Made by a program: the position numbers and the translations under genes
The notes under the pieces: model-generated
The model's database searches: none
Seen by the model: the letters and a program-made list of their open reading frames with translations, nothing else
What the model was told of the DNA's origin: nothing
Source of the DNA: Variovorax sp. JS1663
GTDB lineage: Bacteria; Pseudomonadota; Gammaproteobacteria; Burkholderiales; Burkholderiaceae_C
Assembly (NCBI RefSeq): GCF_002157355.1
Contig: NZ_LYMK01000001.1
Location: forward strand, 186,001 to 250,000
Reading direction: 5' to 3'
Length of the DNA: 64,000 nucleotides
Part shown: piece by piece, positions 20,654 through 28,706 of the stretch
How the letters are laid out: each line of letters opens with the position of its first letter
Numbering within the stretch: position 1 is the first letter of the stretch

Positions 20654-21811
20654 TTACGGCGTCTCCAGCGGGATCGTCCAGGCGTCGTAGCCGTACACCC
20701 AGTCGGCGTTGCCGCCGGCCTTGAGCCACTCGTTGCCGCGCGAGCCGAGCTGGATCCTGCCGGCGCGCTCGATGCGAATGGCCTCGTAGCGCGCGAGGGC
20801 AGCCTGCACGTCCTGCGGGCCCTGCACGGCGGCGAGGTTGCGCGCGAGCACCACGGCATCCTCGATCGCCATGCCGGCGCCCTGCGCCATGAAGGGCATC
20901 ATCGGGTGGCAGGCGTCGCCCAGCAGCGTCATGGGCCCGATCGACCAGCGGGGCAGCGGGTCGCGCTCGTACAGCGCCGTCTTCAGCACGCTGTCGCAGG
21001 CGTCGAGCAGCGCCCGCGCATCGGGATGGAAGTCGGCGTAGAAGCCGCGCAGCTCGTCGACGCTGCCGGCCGTCGTCCACGACTCGTCGTGCCACGATGC
21101 CTGCGCGGTGGTGGCGAAAACGAAAGTGTCGCGCCCCTGGTTGAGCGGGAAGGTCACGATCTGGCTCTGCGGCGTGGGGCCCCACCACTTGGTGAAGGCC
21201 GCGATGTTCGGCACATGCCGCACCCGCTCGGTCGGCACCACGGCGCGGAAGGCCACCACGCCGGTGAAGCGCGGCTTCTCCGCGCCGAACATCGCGGTGC
21301 GCACGGCCGAGTGGATGCCGTCGGCGCCGACCAGCACGTCGAAGGTCGTGGCCTTGTCCTGGTCCTCCTGGCCCTCGAAGCGGATGCTCGCGCCTTCGGC
21401 GGTCGCGGCAATGGACGCGGCGCGGCACCCGAAGCGGACCCGCTCCGCCGGGAAGGCGTCGGCCAGCGCGGCCAGCAGGTCCGCGCGGTGGATCGTCAAC
21501 TGCGGCGCGCCGTACTTGCGTTCGGCCTCGTCGCCCATGGGCAGGCGCGAGGTCTCCTCGCCGGTGTCCCACAGGCGGCTGATGCGATGGGTGGGGCGCG
21601 CGCCCGATTCCCGCGCGGCCCTGGCGATGCCTTCGCCCAGGCCGTCGAGCGCGCGCACCGCATTGGGCGTGAGATTGATGTCCGCGCCGACGCGGAAGAA
21701 TTGCCTGGCCTGCTCGAACACCGTGACGTCGTGGCCTGCACGGTGCAAGGCGTTCGCCGCGGCGAGGCCGCCGATCCCGGCGCCGACGACGCCGATCTTC
21801 AAAGTACCCAT
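20654..21811 (-). CDS. FAD-dependent aromatic-ring monooxygenase, NicC/salicylate hydroxylase-like
   Basis: A 385-residue group A flavoprotein hydroxylase. The ATG at 21811 has AGGA upstream. It shows the FAD GxGxxG motif in VVGAGIGGLAAA at the N-terminus, a conserved GADGIHS, and GDACHPMMP binding the FAD ribityl. The KWWG, YYADFH-like region and the ending WVYGYD resemble 6-hydroxynicotinate 3-monooxygenase. It probably hydroxylates an aromatic or N-heteroaromatic acid using NAD(P)H and O2. The exact substrate is not readable. It is divergent from an AraC regulator, likely its activator. Confidence 0.82.
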   Translation of the reverse strand: MGTLKIGVVGAGIGGLAAANALHRAGHDVTVFEQARQFFRVGADINLTPNAVRALDGLGEGIARAARESGARPTHRISRLWDTGEETSRLPMGDEAERKYGAPQLTIHRADLLAALADAFPAERVRFGCRAASIAATAEGASIRFEGQEDQDKATTFDVLVGADGIHSAVRTAMFGAEKPRFTGVVAFRAVVPTERVRHVPNIAAFTKWWGPTPQSQIVTFPLNQGRDTFVFATTAQASWHDESWTTAGSVDELRGFYADFHPDARALLDACDSVLKTALYERDPLPRWSIGPMTLLGDACHPMMPFMAQGAGMAIEDAVVLARNLAAVQGPQDVQAALARYEAIRIERAGRIQLGSRGNEWLKAGGNADWVYGYDAWTIPLETP

Positions 21812-21874
21812 GGTTGTCCTTTCCTGCGGGCGATGTGCGCCAAACGGGGGGCAGCCCGGCGCCGTTGTGTCAAG

Positions 21875-21894
21875 ATGTCCTCTCGATGGGACAT
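21875..21894. promoter_or_regulatory. Candidate operator between the monooxygenase and AraC genes
   Basis: ATGTCC (21875-21880) and GGACAT (21889-21894) form a perfect inverted repeat with an 8-base spacer in the 187-bp divergent gap. A further TGTCCT occurs near 21925. This is a plausible AraC-family site, with no other evidence. Confidence 0.3.
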
Positions 21895-21998
21895 GAGCTC
21901 GATTGTTCGGAAACGGTGTCCTGCCCTCAACCGCCGGGCGTCCACAAAGAGGCACGATTCGTCCCGCCCGCCGCGATGCATTGCAGGAGCGAGGGGCG

Positions 21999-23000
21999 AT
22001 GGATGTCCTGAGCGAGGTGCTCGCGATCTGCCGTTCGGAGCGTGCGGTGACGGCGCGCTTCTCCCTGAGTGCGCCGTGGGGCCTGCATTCGGCCGGCGTG
22101 CCCGGCGCGATGATCCGGCTGTCGCGTGGCGCCCCCTACTGGATCGAACTGGAAGGCAGCGCGCCGGTGCGGGTGGAGACGGGCGACCTGGTCATGCTGC
22201 CGCTGGGCGCGCCGCACACGATCGCCTCGGTGCCCGGCGTGGCGGCGACGCCTTTCGCCGATCTCATCGCGCAACATGCCGACGGCCCCAAGGACGAGAA
22301 CCCCCTGGTCTTCAGCCACGGCGGCGGAGGCGAGGGCACCGAGATGTTCTCCGCGCTGCTGTGGTTCTCCGCGTACTGCCGCCACTCAGTGTTCCGGATG
22401 CTGCCACCCCTCATCCACATCCGCGAGAGCGAGATGCCGATGGCCGGCTGCCTGGCCACGACCATGCAGTCGCTCATCCTGGAGACACTGCAGCGCCGTC
22501 CCGGCTGGCGCCTGTCGGCGGGTCGCATGGGCGAGCTGCTCCTGGTCAACATCCTGCGCGAGCGGCTGGGGCGCCAGGCGGCGCTCGACCCGGGCTGGCT
22601 GCGCGGGCTGACCGACCCGGCGATCGCGCGCGCGATCATGGGCATCCATCGCGCACCCCAGGAGGCATGGAGCGTCGAGCAGCTGGCTGGGGAGGCCGCC
22701 ATGTCGCGTTCGCGCTTCTGCGCCAGGTTCAAGGCACTGGTCGGTGAGACGCCGATCGGCTACCTGACGGCCCATCGCATGGCCTTGGCGGCCGAGAAGC
22801 TCGAAGCGGGAGGGCTTGCCGCGAGCCGCATTGCCGAAGAGGCGGGCTACGAATCGGAGAAGGTCTTCGCGCGCGCCTTCAGCCGCTGGTCGGGCGTGAC
22901 GCCGGGCGCCTACGTGAGGCGCGAGCGGGAGCGCCGCAAACAGCTGGCGGAATTCGCCGACGGCGCGGATGCCCAGCCGGCGCGGACAATGCGCTCATGA
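21999..23000 (+). CDS. AraC-family regulator with N-terminal cupin domain
   Basis: A 333-residue protein; the ATG at 21999 has GAGGGG just upstream. The N-terminal cupin sensor (about residues 15-170) includes GDLVMLPLGAPHTI. The C-terminal double HTH is at about 230-325 (WSVEQLAGEAAMSRSRFCARFKAL, TPIGYLTAHRM, SRIAEEAGYESEKVFARAFSR). It belongs to the AraC group with cupin_6-type sensors. It probably controls the divergent monooxygenase and perhaps the following glutathione transferase. The transferase's possible early start at 22997 overlaps its stop codon. Confidence 0.85.
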   Translation: MDVLSEVLAICRSERAVTARFSLSAPWGLHSAGVPGAMIRLSRGAPYWIELEGSAPVRVETGDLVMLPLGAPHTIASVPGVAATPFADLIAQHADGPKDENPLVFSHGGGGEGTEMFSALLWFSAYCRHSVFRMLPPLIHIRESEMPMAGCLATTMQSLILETLQRRPGWRLSAGRMGELLLVNILRERLGRQAALDPGWLRGLTDPAIARAIMGIHRAPQEAWSVEQLAGEAAMSRSRFCARFKALVGETPIGYLTAHRMALAAEKLEAGGLAASRIAEEAGYESEKVFARAFSRWSGVTPGAYVRRERERRKQLAEFADGADAQPARTMRS

Positions 23001-23053
23001 GCCGCACGGCCGCTCCGAAGGCGAATGCCGCAGCCGAAGGCGAAGGAACTCCA

Positions 23054-23782
23054 ATGACCTACCAGCTCCACTACTGGCCCACGATCCAGGGCCGCGGCGA
23101 ATTTGTCCGGCTCGCGCTGGAGGCCGCCGGTGCCGAGTACGTCGACGTGGCGCGCGCGCCGTCCGGCAAGGGCGGCGGCGAGGCTGCGCTGGCCGGGCGG
23201 CTGCGCGACCCCGGCAATCCGCGTGCCTCCTTTGCGCCGCCCTTCCTGGTCGACGGCGACGTGGTGGTCGGCCAGACGGCCGCCATCCTGCTGTACCTGG
23301 GGCCGCGGCTGGGCCTCGCCGGCATCGGCGAGACCGACGCACTGTGGACGCACCAGCTGCAGCTCACCGTCGCCGATGCGGTGGCCGAGGCGCACGACAC
23401 GCACCACCCGATCTCCACCGGCGCCTACTACGAAGACCAGCGCGAGGCGGCGCGCGCGCGCGCCAAGGCCTTTCGCGAGGAGCGCATTCCGAAGTTCCTC
23501 GACTGGTTCGAGCGCGTGCTGCAGCTCAATCCCTCGGGCGACCGGCATCTGGTGGGGGACAGCCTGACCTATGCCGATCTGTCGCTGTTCCAGCTGGTGG
23601 CCGGGCTGCGCTACGCGTTCCCGAAGGCCACGGCGCGCGCGCTTGCGAACGCGCCGGCGGTGGTCAAGCTGCATGCCAGCATCGCGCGCCGGCAACGGGT
23701 GCACGACTACCTGAAGAGCCCACGGCGCATCCCGTTCAATGAAGAGGGCATCTTCCGTTGCTATCCGGAACTCGACGGGTGA
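23054..23782 (+). CDS. Glutathione S-transferase family protein
   Basis: A 242-residue protein with a thioredoxin-like N-domain (YQLHYWPTIQGRGEFVRLALE, a Tyr near the start as in alpha/pi/sigma-type enzymes, and VGQTAAILLYLG as the glutathione-binding turn) and an all-helical C-domain (LTYADLSLFQLVAGL). The ATG at 23054 has AAGGA upstream and matches the family N-terminus; an ATG at 22997 would add 19 odd residues. It may conjugate or isomerise products of the neighbouring monooxygenase, but a general detoxification role is equally possible. Confidence 0.82.
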   Translation: MTYQLHYWPTIQGRGEFVRLALEAAGAEYVDVARAPSGKGGGEAALAGRLRDPGNPRASFAPPFLVDGDVVVGQTAAILLYLGPRLGLAGIGETDALWTHQLQLTVADAVAEAHDTHHPISTGAYYEDQREAARARAKAFREERIPKFLDWFERVLQLNPSGDRHLVGDSLTYADLSLFQLVAGLRYAFPKATARALANAPAVVKLHASIARRQRVHDYLKSPRRIPFNEEGIFRCYPELDG

Positions 23783-23827
23783 GATGACGCTCTCCCCCAG
23801 GCTCCCCCACTTCGTGTGGTCCGCCAA

Positions 23828-23905
23828 CCCCCTCACCGGGGGCGACACCAGCGGCCCGGCAAAGCCGGTTCCGCGGTGTCTCCCGAATGGGCCTGGCTTT
23901 GCCGG
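23828..23905. terminator. GC-rich stem-loops at the convergent GST/rsmI junction
   Basis: CCCCC (23828-23832) pairs with GGGGG (23838-23842). Further on an 11-base perfect inverted repeat, CCGGCAAAGCC (23856-23866) and GGCTTTGCCGG (23895-23905), can form a larger stem. The position between two converging genes suits bidirectional termination. There is no long T-tract, so efficiency is uncertain. Confidence 0.5.
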
Positions 23906-23926
23906 CCGCGTGCAACGAGATCCGTT

Positions 23927-24859
23927 TCAGTCGATTCGCTTTTCGCGCAGGCGCAGCGCCAGGTCGTAGAGCGCATTGCGCGGCGCGCCGCTGATCTCGG
24001 CGGCGAGCCGCACCGCGCTCTTGAGCGGCAGCTCGGCGAGCAGCAGGCGCAGCACCCGCTCGCCCTCGGCGCCGTCGTCCTGCGCGGCGGGCCGGGGATG
24101 CAGCACCAGTGCGAACTCGCCGCGCGTGCGGTCGCGGCCGGCTGCCAGCCACGCGGGCAGGGCGGCGGCCGTGGTGGTGGCGATCTCCTCGAACTGCTTG
24201 GTGAGCTCACGTCCCAGCGTCACGCGCCGTTCGCCGAGGACGGCCAGCGCGCGCGCCAGGGCCTCGATGCGGTGCGGCGCTTCCAGCAGTACCACGCTGC
24301 GCGGCTCGGCGGCCAGCGCCTGCACTGCGGCATCGCGCTCGCCGGCCTTGCTGGGCAGGAAGCCGGCGAAGACGAAGGCGCCTTCTTCCGCGCCGCCTAC
24401 CAGCCCGGCGGCTGCGATCAGGGTGGTCACGCTGCTGGCGCCGGGCAGCGGCAGCACGCGCAGGCCGGCTTCGTGCACCGCGGCTGCGAGGCGCGCACCC
24501 GGGTCGCTGACACCGGGCGTGCCCGCATCGCTGACATAGGCGATGCGCTCGCCGGCCGCGAGGCGCGCCACCACGGCCTGGGCGGCCTCGGCCTCGTTGT
24601 GCTGGTGCAGCGCCAGCAGCTGCGCCGACGGGCGCTCGATGCCGTAGGCGCGCAGCAGGCCCTGCGTGTGGCGCGTGTCCTCGCAGGCCACCGCGTCGAC
24701 GAACTGCAGCACCTGCAGCGCGCGCAGCGTGATGTCCGCCAGGTTGCCGATCGGCGTCGCGACCATGTAGAGCGTGCCTTCGGGATAATGCTGGGCGCCC
24801 GCGGCATCGCGCGCGGCCTGCAGGGCAGCGCCGAAGGAGGCGGGGGCGAGGGAGGTCAA
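23927..24859 (-). CDS. rsmI: 16S rRNA (cytidine-1402 2'-O)-methyltransferase
   Basis: A 310-residue tetrapyrrole-methylase fold enzyme. Hallmarks are [48 protein letters not shown] and [18 protein letters not shown]. It methylates the ribose of C1402 in 16S rRNA using S-adenosylmethionine. It starts at a TTG (24859) with GGAG nine bases upstream. That ribosome site lies inside yraN, whose start is only two bases away on the other strand. Confidence 0.93.
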   Translation of the reverse strand: MTSLAPASFGAALQAARDAAGAQHYPEGTLYMVATPIGNLADITLRALQVLQFVDAVACEDTRHTQGLLRAYGIERPSAQLLALHQHNEAEAAQAVVARLAAGERIAYVSDAGTPGVSDPGARLAAAVHEAGLRVLPLPGASSVTTLIAAAGLVGGAEEGAFVFAGFLPSKAGERDAAVQALAAEPRSVVLLEAPHRIEALARALAVLGERRVTLGRELTKQFEEIATTTAAALPAWLAAGRDRTRGEFALVLHPRPAAQDDGAEGERVLRLLLAELPLKSAVRLAAEISGAPRNALYDLALRLREKRID

Positions 24860-24861
24860 GG

Positions 24862-25248
24862 GTGTTTCTCCAGAACAAGAAGGTGGCGGGCGCCACCACC
24901 AAGCAGCGCGGCGATGCGGCGGAAGAGGCCGCGCTCGCGCATCTGCAGGCAGCCGGCCTCGCGCTGGTTGCGCGCAATTATCGAACTCCGGGCCGCGGCG
25001 GCGGCGAGATCGACCTGGTCATGCGCGACCCGCGCGACGGCACGCTGGTCTTCGTCGAGGTGCGCCAGCGCGCGGGCGCCAGCCATGGCGGCGCCGCGGG
25101 CAGCATCACGGCCACCAAGCGCCGGCGCATCGTGTTCGCCGCGCGGCACTACCTGAGCCGGCTGCGTGTGTGGCCGCCCTGCCGCTTCGACGTGGTGCTG
25201 GTGGAGGGGCGCATCGAATGGGTCCGCGCGGCCTTCGATGCCGACTGA
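24862..25248 (+). CDS. yraN: YraN/UPF0102 family protein (nuclease-like fold)
   Basis: A 128-residue protein with the family core [46 protein letters not shown] and ITATKRRRI. The Glu-Asp-Glu/x/Gln arrangement is that of restriction-endonuclease-like folds; the biological role is unknown. It starts at a GTG with GGGAGG upstream, inside the rsmI coding region. It is followed by diaA and dolP as in enterobacteria, but lpoA (yraM), which usually starts this cluster there, is absent. Confidence 0.88.
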   Translation: MFLQNKKVAGATTKQRGDAAEEAALAHLQAAGLALVARNYRTPGRGGGEIDLVMRDPRDGTLVFVEVRQRAGASHGGAAGSITATKRRRIVFAARHYLSRLRVWPPCRFDVVLVEGRIEWVRAAFDAD

Positions 25249-25347
25249 AATCATGTGGCCCTCACATCGACGGAACCCTTCGCGCGCATGGCACTCAACG
25301 CCTGCAATAACCTTTTGTTTCGCGACCCGCAGTTATCATCCCGGCCC

Positions 25348-25977
25348 ATGCTCGAGCAACGGATCCAGCAGCATTTCATCGACAGCGCCGACCTCAAGTA
25401 CCAGGCAGGCCCGCTTCTCAGCAAACCGATCTCCCAGGCGATGCAGGCGCTGCTCGCCTGTGTCACCAGCGGGGGCAAGATCCTGGCCTGCGGCGCCGGC
25501 GTCTCGGGCCTGCTGGCCTCGCAGTTCGCAGCGCAGTTCGTCGGCCGCTTCGAGCGCGAGCGCCCGGGGCTGGGGGCCATCGCGCTGCCGTTCGACGACA
25601 CCACCGACCCCGCCGCGGACACCGAGGCGGCCGCCGACCCCGATCGCTTCGCGCGCCAGGTGCGCGCGCTGGGGCAGGCCGGCGACGTGCTGCTGGCCCT
25701 GAGCGCGAGCGGCCAGTCGGCCGCCGTCCTGGCCGCGGTCGAGGCGGCGCATGCGCGCGACATGAGCGTGATCGCCCTGCTCGGCAATGCGGCGGGCGGT
25801 GGCGCGAGCAGCAGCCCCGGCGGCGCCGTCGGGCGCGCGCTGCGCGAAACCGATGTCCAGGTCTGCGTGCCGCACGAACGCGCGGCGCGCATCCATGAAG
25901 TCCACCTGCTTGCGCTGCACTGCCTGTGCGACGGCGTGGATGCCCAGTTACTCGGAGAACAGGAAGGTTCCTTATGA
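25348..25977 (+). CDS. diaA: DiaA-like SIS-domain protein (DnaA initiator-associating/phosphoheptose isomerase-like)
   Basis: 209 residues from the ATG at 25348 (LEQRIQQHFIDSADLK). In-frame upstream starts at 25255 or 25288 would add residues unlike the family. The SIS fold is visible: GGKILACGAGVSGLLASQFAAQFVGRF, LLALSASGQSA, DMSVIALLG, IHEVHLLALHCLCDGVD. In E. coli DiaA promotes DnaA assembly at oriC; the fold alone would also fit GmhA. Position between yraN and dolP supports DiaA. Confidence 0.82.
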   Translation: MLEQRIQQHFIDSADLKYQAGPLLSKPISQAMQALLACVTSGGKILACGAGVSGLLASQFAAQFVGRFERERPGLGAIALPFDDTTDPAADTEAAADPDRFARQVRALGQAGDVLLALSASGQSAAVLAAVEAAHARDMSVIALLGNAAGGGASSSPGGAVGRALRETDVQVCVPHERAARIHEVHLLALHCLCDGVDAQLLGEQEGSL

Positions 25978-26720
25978 CGTTGACATCCATCCATCGCCTC
26001 GTGCTGGGCGCGGCCGCCGCTGCCGCGCTGGCCGCGAGCCTGTCCGCCTGCGTGCCGCTGGTGGTCGGCGGCGCCGCGGTGGTCGGCGCGGGCATGGTGG
26101 CCACCGATCGCCGCAGCTCCGGCGCCCAGCTCGACGACCAGGGCATCGAACTGCGTGCAGCCGCGCGGGTGCGCGAGATCGCCAACGACCAGATGTACGT
26201 CAGCGTCACCAGCTTCAACCGCCAGGTGCTGCTGACCGGCGCCGTGGGCAACGAGGCCGACAAGCGCCGGGTAGAAGAGCTGGTGCGCCGCGTGGACAAC
26301 GTGCGCTCGGTGGTCAACGAGCTCACCATCGGGCCGCCGAGCACCTTCCAGCAACGCTCCAACGACACCCTCATCGTCGGCAAGATCAAGGCCTCGCTGC
26401 TCGATGCCAAGGACGTCTTCGCCAACTCGTTCAAGGTGGTGGTCGATCGCGGCACCGTCTACCTGATGGGCCTGGCCACGCGGCGCGAGACCGACCGGGC
26501 CACCGACATCGCGCGCGGCGTGTCCGGCGTGGAGAAGGTCGTGCGAGTGGTCGAGGTCGTGAGCGAGGCGGAATTGGCCGGACAGCAGCCTGGCGGCACC
26601 GGCAGCCCGTCGCCTGCATCGCGCTCCAACGTGCCCTTGCCACCGATGGAGCCGCTGCCGCCGGCCAATTCGCCGGCGCCTTCGGGCGGGGCGGGTGCGG
26701 TGGCAACACCCGTGCGCTGA
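25974..26720 (+). CDS. dolP: Outer-membrane BON-domain lipoprotein DolP (YraP)
   Basis: 248 residues. The ATG at 25974 overlaps the diaA stop and has AGGAAGG upstream. The signal peptide ends in the lipobox LSAC (Cys near residue 24). Two BON domains follow (about residues 55-125 and 130-205; VLLTGAVGNEADKRRVEELVRRV and VYLMGLATRRETDRATDIARGV). DolP maintains outer-membrane integrity and influences the BAM complex. The C-terminal 45 residues are a Pro/Ser/Ala-rich extension not found in the E. coli protein. Confidence 0.88.
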   Translation: MTLTSIHRLVLGAAAAAALAASLSACVPLVVGGAAVVGAGMVATDRRSSGAQLDDQGIELRAAARVREIANDQMYVSVTSFNRQVLLTGAVGNEADKRRVEELVRRVDNVRSVVNELTIGPPSTFQQRSNDTLIVGKIKASLLDAKDVFANSFKVVVDRGTVYLMGLATRRETDRATDIARGVSGVEKVVRVVEVVSEAELAGQQPGGTGSPSPASRSNVPLPPMEPLPPANSPAPSGGAGAVATPVR

Positions 26721-26724
26721 GACG

Positions 26725-27645
26725 CTACTTGAGTCGAGTGATCAGGCTGGAGGTGTCCCAGCGCCGCCCGCCGGCCTGCTGCACGTCGGCATAGAACTGG
26801 TCCACCAGCGCGGTCACCGGCAGTTGCGCGCCGTTGCGCCTGGCCTCGTCGAGCACCAGGCCCAGGTCCTTGCGCATCCAGTCGACGGCGAAGCCAAAGT
26901 CGAATTGGCCCTCGACCATGGTCTTGCCGCGGTTGTCCATCTGCCAGCTCTGCGCGGCCCCCTTGCCGATCACGGCCAGCACCTCGTTCATGTCGAGCCC
27001 GGCGCGCTGGCCGAAGGCGATGGCTTCCGCGAGGCCCTGCACCAGGCCGGCGATGGCGATCTGGTTGACCATCTTCGCGAGCTGGCCCGCACCGCTTTCT
27101 CCCAGGCGGGTGACGGCGCGCGCGAAGGCCGCGATCACCGGCTTCGCGCGCTCGAAGGCCGCGGCGTCGCCGCCGCACATCACCGTGAGCATGCCGTTCT
27201 GCGCGCCGGCCTGGCCGCCGGAGACGGGGGCGTCGATGAACTGCAGCCCGCGCTCGAGCGCGGCCTTCGACAGCTCGCGCGCCACGTCGGCCGAGGCGGT
27301 CGTGTGGTCGACGAAGACCGTGCCTTTCGCCATGCCGGCGTAGGCGCCGTCCTCGCCCAGCACCACCGAGCGCAGGTCGTCGTCGTTGCCGACGCAGCAG
27401 AACACGATGTCGGCTTCGGCGGCGGCTTCGCGCGGCGTGGGCGCGTGGCGCACGCGGCCCTTGGCCTGGGTGGCGAACTCCTGCTGCCAGGCGGCCGACT
27501 TCGCGGCCGTGCGGTTGTAGACCGCCACGTCATGGCCCGCCAGGGCGAGATGGCCAGCCATGGGGTGGCCCATCACGCCGAGGCCGAGAAAGGCGACGCT
27601 GTGCGCCGCGACGGGGTCGTAACTCTTGGGGATGAGATTGCTCAT
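26725..27645 (-). CDS. NAD(P)-dependent beta-hydroxyacid dehydrogenase (3-hydroxyisobutyrate/tartronate semialdehyde type)
   Basis: 306 residues from the ATG at 27645. It has the GLGVMGHPMAGHL Rossmann motif, FIDAPVSGGQAGA substrate loop, the catalytic Lys in LAKMVNQ and a C-terminal DLGLVLDEA. Members reduce or oxidise small beta-hydroxyacids; the sequence does not settle which. It is the last gene of a minus-strand group after an amidase and a Bug-type binding protein (37-bp gap), so it may process an acid released or imported by them. Confidence 0.82.
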   Translation of the reverse strand: MSNLIPKSYDPVAAHSVAFLGLGVMGHPMAGHLALAGHDVAVYNRTAAKSAAWQQEFATQAKGRVRHAPTPREAAAEADIVFCCVGNDDDLRSVVLGEDGAYAGMAKGTVFVDHTTASADVARELSKAALERGLQFIDAPVSGGQAGAQNGMLTVMCGGDAAAFERAKPVIAAFARAVTRLGESGAGQLAKMVNQIAIAGLVQGLAEAIAFGQRAGLDMNEVLAVIGKGAAQSWQMDNRGKTMVEGQFDFGFAVDWMRKDLGLVLDEARRNGAQLPVTALVDQFYADVQQAGGRRWDTSSLITRLK

Positions 27646-27682
27646 GGGAGCCGAGCTTAGTTCGCTTTTCGGCGCCCTCCGG

Positions 27683-28672
27683 TCAATCCGCCTTGATGTC
27701 CGAGCGCGCGGCTGCGGCACGCATCCGGGGCAACTCGGTCTCGATGCGCGCCTTCAGCGCTGCGCCGTTGCCCCAGGCGTGGGTCAGGCCGAGCTCGGCC
27801 AGCTTCTTCTTCATCTCCGGCGTGTTCGCGACCTCGGCCAGGGCCTGCTCGAGCTTCTGCTGGACCGCGGGCGGCAGGCCGGCCGGGCCGAGCAGGGCGA
27901 ACCAGGTGCCCATCTCGAAGCCCGGATAGCCGCTCTCGGCCACCGTCGGCACCTGCGGCAGCAAGGGCAGGCGCTGTGCCGAGAGCACGGCGATGGGCCT
28001 GATCTTGCCGGCCTTGATCAGCGGCGCCGTGGCCACCAGCGTGTCCACCGCCACCTGCACCTGGCCGCCCATCAGCGCGGTGAGGCTGGGCGCGCTGCCG
28101 TTGAAGGGCACGTGCACCATGCCGATACCGGCCGCCGACTTGAGCATCTCGCCGCCGAAGTGCACCGAGGAGCCGGTGCCGAAGGACCCGTAGGAGAGCT
28201 TGTCCGGCTCCGCCTTGGCCTGCGCCACGATGTCCTTCAGCGTCTTGCCGGGTGTGGCCTCGCCGGCCACCAGGACCAGGCTCATGTCGGCCACCATGCC
28301 GATCGGGGTGAAGCTGCGCAACGGGTCGTAGGGCAGGGAGGGGCGGATCGCCGGGTTGATCGTGAGCGTGCTGCTGGAGCCCAGCAGCAGCGTGTAGCCG
28401 TCCGGCGGCGCCTTGGCGACGAGCGAGGCGCCGATCACGGTGCTGGCGCCGGGCTTGTTCTCCACCACCACCGGCTGGCGCAGCTTCTCGCCGAGCCCGC
28501 TCGCCAGCAGGCGGCCCAGCACGTCAGTGGCACCGCCCGGCGCGAAGGGGATCAGCAGCTTGACCGGCCGGGTGGGGTAGTCGGCCTGGGCGAGGCTGCC
28601 GGTGGAGGCGGCGGCCAGCGTGCAGGCGGCCAGGAGGCCGCGGAGGAAATGGCGCAAAGATTTCTTGCTCAT
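27683..28672 (-). CDS. Bug-family (tripartite tricarboxylate transporter) substrate-binding protein
   Basis: 329 residues with AGGAG before the ATG and a signal peptide to about residue 30 (GSLAQA). The Bug-family opening YPTRPVKLLIPFAPGGATDVLGR and the TPDGYTLLLGSSSTLTINP-like loop are clear. Such periplasmic proteins bind carboxylates or amides. No TctA/TctB membrane genes are adjacent, as is common for the many orphan Bug genes in Comamonadaceae. The preceding amidase suggests the ligand is the amide substrate or its acid. Confidence 0.88.
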   Translation of the reverse strand: MSKKSLRHFLRGLLAACTLAAASTGSLAQADYPTRPVKLLIPFAPGGATDVLGRLLASGLGEKLRQPVVVENKPGASTVIGASLVAKAPPDGYTLLLGSSSTLTINPAIRPSLPYDPLRSFTPIGMVADMSLVLVAGEATPGKTLKDIVAQAKAEPDKLSYGSFGTGSSVHFGGEMLKSAAGIGMVHVPFNGSAPSLTALMGGQVQVAVDTLVATAPLIKAGKIRPIAVLSAQRLPLLPQVPTVAESGYPGFEMGTWFALLGPAGLPPAVQQKLEQALAEVANTPEMKKKLAELGLTHAWGNGAALKARIETELPRMRAAAARSDIKAD

Positions 28673-28706
28673 GGCGAGCTCCTGTCGATCAAAGAAAGAG
28701 ACGCCC

